Below are positions 17,232 through 23,900 of a stretch of 64,000 nucleotides of DNA, piece by piece. A program made the translations under genes and the position numbers. Location: contig NZ_SWLG01000002.1 of NCBI RefSeq assembly GCF_005747095.1, positions 1-64,000 of the forward strand, in the 5' to 3' direction. The number at the start of each line of letters is the position of its first letter. The stretch's first letter is position 1. This DNA comes from Exobacillus caeni. Lineage in GTDB: Bacteria; Bacillota; Bacilli; Bacillales; Guptibacillaceae. Under the pieces are notes generated by a model. It worked only from the letters and a program-made list of their open reading frames with translations. It ran no database searches and was not told where the DNA came from.

Positions 17232-18116
17232 ATGTCGGAGATCAAACAATACACCATCACACTTCCTGATGGACGTGACCTGGATGTTGTGGAAGCTGGT
17301 ATAGAGAATGGACCTGCTGTAATTGTACATAACGGGACGCCACAATCGGCGGGACTATTTAAAGAGCATATTGAGGATGCGAGTGAAAAGGGATTAAGGC
17401 TCATCAGCTATGGTCGACCAGGGTACGGAGCCTCTACTCGACAATCAGAAAGAACAGTTGCATCAGCTGCTAAGGATACGGCAGAATTAGCAACTGCGTT
17501 AGGAATTGAACGATTCGCTACCTGGGGTATCTCTGGAGGCGGTCCGCATGCATTAGCCTGTGCCGCTTTGCTTAGTGATCGTGTTGTGGCGGCAGCTTGC
17601 CTTGCAGGGATAGCTCCATATAACGCTGAGGATTTGGAGTTTTTGGCGGGTATGGGTGAGGATAATGTCGAAGAGTTTGGAGCAGCAATAGAGGGAGAAG
17701 GAAAGCTTAAACCATACCTTGAAGAACAGAGAACTGCTATTCTCAGTTCAACTCCGGAAGAAATGGCAGCACATATGAGCACCTTATTGAGTGACGCTGA
17801 CAAAGCCGTCTTTACAGGCTCCTTTGGTGAACAATTGGCTCAACTCTTCCACGGTTCTCTTAAAACTGGGATTTACGGCTGGTTTGATGATGACCTTGCT
17901 TTTACAAAAGATTGGGGATTCTCTTTGTCTGATATTAAGGTTCCTCTGCAAATTTGGCAGGGTGAACAAGACCTTATGGTGCCGTATAGCCATGGCGAAT
18001 GGTTGTCAAAGCATATCCCGCAAGCAGAAAGTCATCTTAATCAAGTGGATGGGCATCTTACACTTTATCTTAATCGAATTCCGGAAGTACATGCGTGGAT
18101 TATAAAACATTTTTAG
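17232..18116 (+). CDS. alpha/beta-fold hydrolase, copy 1
   Basis: A 294-residue cytosolic alpha/beta hydrolase. The nucleophile elbow GISGGGPHALAC (about residues 99-110) gives the catalytic serine; the oxyanion region is HNGTPQSAG; the acid is probably the Asp in WQGEQDLMVPYSHGEW; the histidine is in VDGHLTLY. ATG follows TAAGGGGGAATAAAGT. The protein is nearly identical (about a dozen visible differences) to the one at 28794-29678. The substrate cannot be predicted. It has no operon partner; a repeat follows its stop codon. Confidence 0.85.
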   Translation: MSEIKQYTITLPDGRDLDVVEAGIENGPAVIVHNGTPQSAGLFKEHIEDASEKGLRLISYGRPGYGASTRQSERTVASAAKDTAELATALGIERFATWGISGGGPHALACAALLSDRVVAAACLAGIAPYNAEDLEFLAGMGEDNVEEFGAAIEGEGKLKPYLEEQRTAILSSTPEEMAAHMSTLLSDADKAVFTGSFGEQLAQLFHGSLKTGIYGWFDDDLAFTKDWGFSLSDIKVPLQIWQGEQDLMVPYSHGEWLSKHIPQAESHLNQVDGHLTLYLNRIPEVHAWIIKHF

Positions 18117-18118
18117 GA

Positions 18119-18265
18119 GGGACAAGGGGACAGGTACCTCTCATGATTCAGGTAGAGCCTTATTATAAAAGACTTTAAGTATCGATAATCCAAATGATAA
18201 AGTTAGGTCTACAGAAAACGAGCCCAAGCCTTAATCAAGTGTATGATTAAAGCTTGGGTTCGTTT
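18119..18265 (+). repeat. composite GGGACA element, shortened (copy D)
   Basis: The left end GGGACAAGGGGACAGGTACC is cut after GGTACC. Spacer blocks TTTAAGTATCGATAATCCAA and ATGATAAAG remain. Hairpin 18216-18265 has arms AAACGAGCCCAAGCCTTAAT with both sides changed to CCCAAGC/GCTTGGG. It starts two bases after the hydrolase stop. Confidence 0.8.
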
Positions 18266-18352
18266 AAAAATTTCATTCACCTAGTTATTTAAGAAGGAAG
18301 ATACAAAAAAACAGCCACGTCTGGAATTTTGGTCCATTTTAAGAATAATGGT

Positions 18353-18502
18353 TTATTTTCTTTTTTGTCCTTCCTTCCTTATAGTTCCAATTTTTTTGTC
18401 ACTTCTTGTATCTCTACCATCTGGATTACGGATAGACCCTGGAGGTAAGCCGTGTTTTTTCTCAAAAGTTCCAACTGTACAATCACTTCTAGTTTTTCTC
18501 AT
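18353..18502 (-). CDS. very small basic protein, internal repeat
   Basis: A 49-residue gene on the minus strand: ATG at 18502 after the excellent site AGGAGGGGGATTT, TAA at 18353. The product holds two similar units, TRSDCTVGTFEKKHG and TRSDKKIGTIRKEGQ, joined by LPPGSIRNPDGRD. It is basic and hydrophilic, with no signal or membrane segment. The strong ribosome binding site and the internal repeat argue for a real gene. Family unknown to me. An open frame on the other strand over the same bases has no such support. Confidence 0.6.
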   Translation of the reverse strand: MRKTRSDCTVGTFEKKHGLPPGSIRNPDGRDTRSDKKIGTIRKEGQKRK

Positions 18503-18570
18503 AAATCCCCCTCCTCTTAATGGTAATATTATACTATATCAGTAAATGGTAAAGAATAAAAAACATATAT

Positions 18571-18620
18571 AAACGAACAAATGCCTTAATCAAACGTTTG
18601 ATTAAGGCATTTGTTCGTTT
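18571..18620. repeat. perfect 50-bp hairpin palindrome
   Basis: Perfect 25-bp arms: AAACGAACAAATGCCTTAAT then CAAAC|GTTTG at the centre. It stands upstream of the 49-residue gene and alone, without GGGACA ends. The next 500 bp hold only a short frame (18878) and a decayed repeat. Confidence 0.92.
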
Positions 18621-18877
18621 AACTCGATTTTTGACCTCAATTATGTAAGTGAAATCAGTTGGTATATATTAACAAAAGCGAGAAAGGTGCCGATATAAAA
18701 GAGGGATAAATCCTTATATACAGTTGCGAATGGAGAATAGCTAATATTTTTATGCACTTAGATTATAGAGTAATGAAATGGTGCAAGTACATCTGACAAG
18801 AGATCGATTGGAGCTTTCATAGATTTTCGGCTGTACTTATAAAGGATCTATTAAGTCCAAAAGCAAGGATAAGTGAA

Positions 18878-18955
18878 ATGTCAAAAAAGAAAAAAAGTAA
18901 AAAGACAAGGAGGGACAAGGGGACAGGTGCGTTGTCCCAGGCCTTGGTGGCATGA
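18878..18955 (+). other. lysine-rich short frame running into a GGGACA repeat
   Basis: After AAGGATAAGTGAA an ATG opens MSKKKKSKKTR, then the frame crosses directly into the repeat left end (GGGACA at 18912) and stops 15 codons later. Lysine-rich starts of this type also open the 19124 and 22823 genes. It may be a small gene cut by insertion of the repeat. The 18621-18877 stretch before it shows nothing else I can name. Confidence 0.3.
18912..18955 (+). repeat. GGGACA repeat, left end only
   Basis: GGGACAAGGGGACAGGTGCGTTGTCCC and then GGCCTTGGTGGCATGATTTT, matching the left end and first spacer block of the composite elements. The hairpin and right end are absent. Confidence 0.75.
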
Positions 18956-19123
18956 TTTTAGTAAGAAATTTCAAATTGCACGCTGCTAAATTGGTAGATT
19001 TGTCTTGTGTGTTCGTGTAAAGTAGAGATAAGTGGGGTAAATATTATATAATTCCTAATTGATTAAAATTTCCTAAGTATGGCTATCCTAACATAAACAT
19101 CGGTATATGGGAGTGATTACCAT

Positions 19124-19270
19124 ATGGGAAAGAAAAGGAATGATAAAAAAATGAACACAACTTCCATTAAACAAACACAAACTACGAAGCGTCAAGAAAG
19201 AATCAAGGCTAGTTATAATAAAGCTGTTGAAGCAAACGGTAAAGCCTTGGAGAAGCTTAGTAAGAATTAA
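19124..19270 (+). CDS. small basic protein upstream of a Doc-type toxin remnant
   Basis: A 48-residue frame: ATG after GGGAGTGATTACCAT, product rich in Lys/Thr/Gln with a helical C-terminal half (RIKASYNKAVEANGKALEKL). It ends just before the Doc-like frame begins, the position normally taken by an antitoxin gene. It does not resemble Phd that I can see. An antitoxin role is inference from position only. Confidence 0.45.
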   Translation: MGKKRNDKKMNTTSIKQTQTTKRQERIKASYNKAVEANGKALEKLSKN

Positions 19271-19278
19271 TAGAGTGT

Positions 19279-19654
19279 GAATATCTCCTCGTGGAGGATG
19301 TAATAGAGTTGCATGATATGACATTTAGGCGGTTTACCTGGTATAGAAAGAAGCAAACTGGAAGCAAAGTTAGCGTTACCCATGTCTGGTTTTGATGGTT
19401 TGGAACGTTTTCCTGCTATTGAACAAAAAGCTGCAGTGTATCACTATCATCTTGCTGGAGGCCATTGCTTCAAAGATGGCAATAAACGAACCTCTTATCT
19501 TGCTGCATTTGTTTTTTTAGACTTAAATGGATACGATCTTGTCGTTGATGATGAGGTTTTTACCTGGACATCTGCTTTGGCAAATGATAAAACCAGACCG
19601 CCTTTTGAAGAAGCAGTTAAATGGATTAAAAAATATATGTGTAAGCGTCGTTAA
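19279..19654 (+). pseudogene. frameshifted Fic/Doc death-on-curing toxin
   Basis: One frame reads EYLLVEDVIELHDMTF (from about 19279), matching the usual Doc N-terminus. The next frame continues GGLPGIERSKLEAKLALPMS and on to 19654. The C-terminal part keeps the Fic/Doc motif HCFKDGNKRTS and FVFLDLNGYDL. The frame changes at about 19327 by one base. No start codon is visible for the first part. Doc toxins modify EF-Tu by phosphorylation in the P1 system. This copy appears inactive unless the shift is an assembly error. Confidence 0.75.
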
Positions 19655-19686
19655 GAGCTATCTTTAATTCGGAGATAGCTCTTTCG
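19653..19686 (+). terminator. intrinsic terminator overlapping the doc stop codon
   Basis: Arms AAGAGCTATCT (19653-19663) and AGATAGCTCTT (19673-19683) with a short T-run after. Confidence 0.8.
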
Positions 19687-19695
19687 TGTTCCAGA

Positions 19696-19862
19696 GGGAC
19701 ATGGGGAAGGGACAAGGGGACAGGTACGTTGTCCCAGACCTTGTTAGCATTTTGAGATGAGTATTGATTTAGAATAGAAAACTTTGAAGTATCGATGATC
19801 CAAGTAAATGTTCGATTATTCATTTCTCTTCTCCTAGCATTTTTGGAAGAAGAGATCCCTTG
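19696..19862 (+). repeat. composite GGGACA element with the long hairpin lost (copy E)
   Basis: GGGACATGGGG then GGGACAAGGGGACAGGTACGTTGTCCC. Spacer blocks ACCTTGTTAGCATTTTGAGA and AAGTATCGATGATCCAAGTA are clear. The sequence then passes into ATTTCTCTTCTCC, which normally follows the hairpin. The hairpin has been removed, leaving only AATGTTCG. Confidence 0.75.
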
Positions 19863-20200
19863 TAACCGTCAATTAGTTTTGTTTGACGGTCACATTAATC
19901 CGGTGACTTCTGATTACGGCCAGTGAAATGTACCACTAATGACATTCTATTTACCACTAGGTGTTAATGCTGTTTAAAAACGTCCAAATGTTGACGGTAT
20001 TGTTTGTCCGGGGATTGATGTCCGGGATTGACGGATATAATATCCTTAATAACCCTGAAGAATGGAAAAGACGCCTTCCATAATGCCGGCCATTGACAGT
20101 AGCGCAACGGAAGACGTCCCTCAAATAATATGCTTATTGTTAATAATAATCCGCCAATAAAGGTGTTTTTTATTAAATGTGCAGAAAAGGTTCCTTATCC
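19863..20200. other. gene-free stretch, possible insertion-sequence non-coding remnant
   Basis: No gene is visible between the repeat and the HepT gene. The segment has its own character: CGTCAATTAGTTTTGTTTGACG at the start, GGCCAGTGAAATGTACCACT followed by TTTACCACTAGG, and repeated GATTGATGTCCGGGATTGAC. GTACATTT/ACCACT-type strings occur in the non-coding ends of IS21-type elements, so a decayed IS end is possible. No transposase frame is seen. Confidence 0.25.
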
Positions 20201-20313
20201 CGAGATATTATAATTTTTTTAGTTTTATGTTGCTTGGTTCGGTATCACTAAGTTTACTTAAGGGATGGGCAGTGAGTTAGATTGATGAGACCTTAAAATC
20301 ACCTGTCAAAACA

Positions 20314-20354
20314 GAACACACACCACAATCAAAGTTTGATTGTGGTGTGTGTTC
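20314..20354. repeat. perfect long hairpin at the 3' end of the HepT/MntA operon
   Basis: Arms GAACACACACCACAATCAAA and complement around a single central G. The stem between ends and core (CACACCAC/GTGGTGTG) differs from all other copies and is fully paired. It lies 8 bp beyond the hepT stop. Confidence 0.92.
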
Positions 20355-20361
20355 GTCTTAT

Positions 20362-20784
20362 TTAAAAGCTAAGAATTTGCCGGGCATAGGTCTGGATATC
20401 ATCCAAATGGTTTTCAACAATCTTTTGCAGGATCACCAGGTTAATTTCCTGATAGTCATGCACAGCGATATTCCGAAAACCAACCATCGCTTTCATTTGT
20501 TTTGCTGTTTCTTCTGATATAATTTGATTCTTCATGAGCAGGTCAAACGCTTCACGGCTCGTTTGGGGAATACCAAACTTTTTTTCAACCACATGCATAC
20601 TTAAGTCAATGCTCGCTTCACAGGCACGTTGTAAATTTAAAATAATCGAGTCCTGCTTAGTGAAGTTAGAAAGATTATTAGGATTTCCAACATACTCTTC
20701 ATGAATACGTTTTATGCAACTCTCAATGATACTGATTTTATTATAGATGATATCACTCTTCGTACACGGACCCTCTTTCTTCAA
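20362..20784 (-). CDS. HepT-like (DUF86) toxin
   Basis: A 140-residue, all-helical protein with the HEPN/DUF86 pattern: an N-terminal IIYNKISIIESCIKRIHEEY helix, and MVGFRNIAVHDYQEI carrying the Rx4-6H motif (R, then HDY) needed for the ribonuclease or AMPylation site. It is coupled to the upstream nucleotidyltransferase gene. The frame opens at TTG 20784, 32 bases inside mntA; a later non-ATG start close to the mntA stop is equally possible because homologues usually begin near SDIIYNK. With MntA it forms a type VII toxin-antitoxin pair in which MntA adenylylates the tyrosine of this motif. Confidence 0.82.
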   Translation of the reverse strand: MKKEGPCTKSDIIYNKISIIESCIKRIHEEYVGNPNNLSNFTKQDSIILNLQRACEASIDLSMHVVEKKFGIPQTSREAFDLLMKNQIISEETAKQMKAMVGFRNIAVHDYQEINLVILQKIVENHLDDIQTYARQILSF

Positions 20785-21157
20785 TCTGCTTCAAAATGCT
20801 TCTTCTTTCTTCGTTTAACCTTGCATACATGCTAAAGGTTTTCATCTCAAACTCCATCCGTTCATTCTCATCCTCGCAATGGAGCACTTTTCCTAAACTT
20901 AAAATCTGCATTTGAAATACTGTTGAAGCCTTTTGGATATCTACAAGGTCAACTTCTCTATTCAAGGTAGAAGCTAACTCTTGCGCTAGAAGAAAGCGAT
21001 TATAATCATCGATTGTTTTTTTAGTAAGAAAAGCAATATCGATATCGCTGTCAGGGCGATCTGTACCTTTTGCAGTCGATCCGAACAGGTAGATAAGGGA
21101 GGGTGACAGCTTTTGAATGAGAAATTGACTGATTTGTTTTTCTAGATCCTTATTCAT
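20753..21157 (-). CDS. MntA-like nucleotidyltransferase antitoxin
   Basis: A 134-residue minimal nucleotidyltransferase. LFGSTAKGTDRPDSDIDIAF (about residues 24-43) is the GSx10DxD metal and nucleotide site, and a third acidic residue follows in NREVDLVDIQ. In studied pairs MntA transfers AMP to the HepT toxin and silences it. ATG follows GGAGGGCTATTA. It overlaps the downstream HepT gene, as is usual. Confidence 0.85.
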   Translation of the reverse strand: MNKDLEKQISQFLIQKLSPSLIYLFGSTAKGTDRPDSDIDIAFLTKKTIDDYNRFLLAQELASTLNREVDLVDIQKASTVFQMQILSLGKVLHCEDENERMEFEMKTFSMYARLNEERRSILKQIEERGSVYEE

Positions 21158-21204
21158 TAATAGCCCTCCGTATCAATTTTAATTTCATTATATCATCTGG
21201 ATTA

Positions 21205-21290
21205 GAGGGGACAAAGAGGGGAAGGGATAAGGGGCAGGTTGAAACCACAGGATGCTCATTTCATACCCCCGTCCCACCTGCGTCTCTTTT
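21205..21290 (+). repeat. decayed GGGACA-type repeat
   Basis: GGGGACAAAGAGGGGAAGGG, GGGGCAGGTTG and later GTCCCACCTGCGTCTC resemble a damaged left end with an inverted partner. It fills the gap between mntA and the SEC-C gene. Confidence 0.45.
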
Positions 21291-21293
21291 AGC

Positions 21294-22448
21294 TTATTTT
21301 CCACAGCACTTTTTGAACTTCTTCCCACTACCACAAGGACAAGGATTATTGCGTCCCACTTTTTGGGATTGGACAGTTGCTCTGGTTATTTCTTTTTGTC
21401 TTTTTTCCATTCTTGCTTCCTCGTATAGAATACTCTGCTTCCATTCTTCTATCTTAGGATGATCGATGTTGTTGATGACGCAACATACGTAGAGTGGCTC
21501 TTTGAGATTTAATAGTCCCTGGTCATAGCCTTCTTCTACGAAATGGGCTATGGAAGGAATCGCTTTTGTGGAGAGCTGTTTACATAACGCATCGGCAATC
21601 ATAGTTTTTACTGTAATATCCTGCGTCTTTTCAAAATGTTCCAGTAATACTCCTTCAGCAGGTAGGAGCTTGATGTTCTCCAGTATTTCCACTGCTGAAT
21701 ATGCAGTATCCAAATCTACAAGATACTTTTCAACTTGTTGAATAACCTCTTCTGAACCTATCTTTAGGAGTGCTTTTGTTACTTCTTCTAGTAAAAGATC
21801 TTCGCTTGTCCGTTCAAGTAATGATGAGAGGAGTGGTACTAGCGCAGTTACCTTTTGCTCACCAGCAAGGTAAACATAGAAAATCCCTTTATAGGAAAAA
21901 TACTCTTTCTCTACATTTTCTAAAATAACACTCTCTATTTCGGATTGAGAGAGTGTGATACGTTTCAACACTTCCTTATAAATTCTTTTTCCAAAACGGA
22001 ATAAGGACTGATGATACCCCATTGATTCTAATTCGCTTATCAGGGAATCCGCTTCTTTCAATAATTGACCTTCATCCATGTTTAGTAGAGATAAATAAGA
22101 TGCTAGCACATCTTGATTGATAAAAGGTGCAAGCTGATCTTGATAGGCAAGAAGAAGCTCAGTTTCAACTTCCTCTATTAAGCTCGCATACCAAATCTGA
22201 TTTCCATCTTTTCTTTGAAGCCGTTCGATCAATTCCTTTACCATTCTATTGGTATACGGAATATTCCTTACATATGGAATCACCGAGTTTTTTAAAGGGT
22301 GAATGGGCTGTTGATCTACTGCTTGCATTGCGTAAAAAAACGTTTGTTCTGTTCCAAGATAACCCTTATCGATGACCTGTAAGGCAAAGGAACGTAAAGT
22401 TTTATCATGACTAAGGATTAAGGGCTCAACTTTATCTAAAAATGACAT
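21294..22448 (-). CDS. SEC-C motif protein with HEAT-like helical repeats
   Basis: A 384-residue protein. It ends in a SEC-C zinc motif (NPCPCGSGKKFKKCCGK), the metal-binding tail also found on SecA. The preceding 350 residues are amphipathic helices in HEAT/PBS-lyase-like repeats (VPLLSSLLERTSEDLLLEEV, KTMIADALCKQLSTKAIPSI). There is no catalytic motif, so it is probably a binding or adaptor protein. ATG follows AAAGGAATAGATAA. Its upstream gap contains a GGGACA left end. Confidence 0.75.
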   Translation of the reverse strand: MSFLDKVEPLILSHDKTLRSFALQVIDKGYLGTEQTFFYAMQAVDQQPIHPLKNSVIPYVRNIPYTNRMVKELIERLQRKDGNQIWYASLIEEVETELLLAYQDQLAPFINQDVLASYLSLLNMDEGQLLKEADSLISELESMGYHQSLFRFGKRIYKEVLKRITLSQSEIESVILENVEKEYFSYKGIFYVYLAGEQKVTALVPLLSSLLERTSEDLLLEEVTKALLKIGSEEVIQQVEKYLVDLDTAYSAVEILENIKLLPAEGVLLEHFEKTQDITVKTMIADALCKQLSTKAIPSIAHFVEEGYDQGLLNLKEPLYVCCVINNIDHPKIEEWKQSILYEEARMEKRQKEITRATVQSQKVGRNNPCPCGSGKKFKKCCGK

Positions 22449-22470
22449 TTATCTATTCCTTTCGTTTCTA

Positions 22471-22530
22471 GGGACAAGGGGATAGGGACAAGGGGACAGG
22501 TACCTTGTCCCAGCCCTTGCTAGCATGATT
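22471..22530 (+). repeat. GGGACA repeat, left end only
   Basis: GGGACAAGGGGATAGGGACA then GGGGACAGGTACCTTGTCCC and CCCTTGCTAGCATGATTC. It lies between two minus-strand genes. A relic of the same junction is found at 31228. Confidence 0.75.
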
Positions 22531-22565
22531 CATCTCCCTGAACCAAGAATATTAGTATATAATCA

Positions 22566-22823
22566 TCAAAAAGGATTGGAAGGAAAAGCCTCTTTCTCAT
22601 AAGGAGTATTATCATTTTCTACGATCTCGTTACATATCGGACAAGCGATGTACGTATCAAACGTATGAAATCCCACATACCCATGGGTCGATTCCTGGAT
22701 TTCCCAGATCGTAATCCATTCTACTTCAAATGTATGATCACAGTTAGTACAGAAGAATTCACATGTTCCAAAGTCTTCTTGTTTTTGTTGCTTTTTCTTT
22801 GATGTCTTCCTTTTCTTTCCCAA
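22566..22823 (-). CDS. small zinc-binding protein
   Basis: An 85-residue protein with a basic start (MGKKRKTSKKKQQKQ) and two cysteine pairs, CTNC and CPIC, about 40 residues apart, flanked by aromatic and acidic residues. This is a zinc-ribbon layout. TTG start after AAGGAGAGATTATAA. A degenerate copy of its 3' part lies at 31228-31430. Function unknown. The 265 bp upstream show no gene. Confidence 0.6.
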   Translation of the reverse strand: MGKKRKTSKKKQQKQEDFGTCEFFCTNCDHTFEVEWITIWEIQESTHGYVGFHTFDTYIACPICNEIVENDNTPYEKEAFPSNPF

Positions 22824-23088
22824 TTATAATCTCTCCTTCACTTTCTAATATAACATGGTGGGGATGGTACAATGTCCTTCAAATTCTTTGGGTGAAAGTA
22901 GGATTTTAGATCGATCTATAGAATAATAAATGTAACCCCTCCTGAGACTGCTAGATTTTTTGACCTCGAAGATTTTCAAACCACTACATTAATGCTTCCT
23001 TTCTATTAATCCATCCATTTATTAAAAACATCCATATTTTCAAAAGAAAAGCTATTTTCTTTAAAACGAAAAATGGGGTGATTCATGC

Positions 23089-23793
23089 TTGCCAAGAAAA
23101 GCAAGGAGAAAGAGCGGTACCGGAATTTATCATGTCATTTTAAGAGGAATTAACAAACAAACGATTTTTGAAGATGATGAAGACAAGCGCAAGTTTTTAG
23201 AGAACCTGAAGAAATATAAAAAGGTTAGCGGATTTAAGCTATATAGCTATTGTTTGATGGATAACCATGTCCACTTATTAGTAAAGGAGTCCGAAGAAAC
23301 GGTTTCGGAAGCATTAAAACGAATCAGCTCCAGTTATGTCTATTGGTACAACATGAAGTACGAACGGATTGGCCATTTGTTTCAGGAGCGTTTTAAGAGC
23401 GAGAATGTGGAAACCCGGAAATATTTTTTAACTGTACTTCGATATATCCACCAAAACCCTCTGAAGGCAGGGTTGGCTAAGGATGTATGGGGTAGTGAGT
23501 GGACGAGTGTACATGAATATGTTGGTAAGGCTGGCCTGGTGGATATTGACATGGGATTGAGGCTGTTTTCCCCGGATCGAAAAACAGCGATAAAAATGTT
23601 TATTGATTTTATGGAGGAACTTAATAATGATCAGTGTATGGATCTTTATGTAAGAGCCAGGATGTCGGACCGTCAAGTGAGGGAGTATCTTTTAACGTTA
23701 GGAGTGACGAGTAACAGTGTGTTGCAGCGGATGGACCGGGAAGATCGAGATGATGTTTTAGTAAGGCTCAAGGAACTCAATGGTGTGAGTTAA
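23089..23793 (+). CDS. REP-associated tyrosine transposase (RAYT), C-terminus frameshifted
   Basis: The 234-residue product is a Y1/HUH single-strand DNA transposase of the IS200/RAYT type. NHVHLL gives the HUH motif (His 60 and 62), and RYIHQNPLKAGL carries the catalytic tyrosine at about 119. RAYTs nick and move short palindromic extragenic repeats. Start TTG 23089 follows GGGGTGATTCATG. The frame ends at 23793, but another frame continues RQLSRITGVSKSVIHRAGNE to a TGA at 23856-23858, which is the usual RAYT helix-turn-helix tail. A one-base loss near 23790 therefore removed about 21 residues. The catalytic domain is intact. Confidence 0.85.
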   Translation: MPRKARRKSGTGIYHVILRGINKQTIFEDDEDKRKFLENLKKYKKVSGFKLYSYCLMDNHVHLLVKESEETVSEALKRISSSYVYWYNMKYERIGHLFQERFKSENVETRKYFLTVLRYIHQNPLKAGLAKDVWGSEWTSVHEYVGKAGLVDIDMGLRLFSPDRKTAIKMFIDFMEELNNDQCMDLYVRARMSDRQVREYLLTLGVTSNSVLQRMDREDRDDVLVRLKELNGVS

Positions 23794-23900
23794 GGCAGCT
23801 ATCGCGGATAACAGGTGTTTCTAAAAGTGTTATTCATCGGGCTGGAAATGAAAAGTGAACAAATCGAATTTTAATAATGTTGATAAGGGAGGAATATGTA

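Noticed and set aside
17408..17803. 131-residue minus-strand frame, repeated at 28970-29365
   Set aside because: It occurs in both hydrolase copies only because those genes are near identical; the Ser/Ala-rich product is a typical shadow.
18348..18545. 65-residue + strand frame
   Set aside because: It has no ribosome binding site and is the antisense of the 49-residue minus-strand gene, which has an excellent one.
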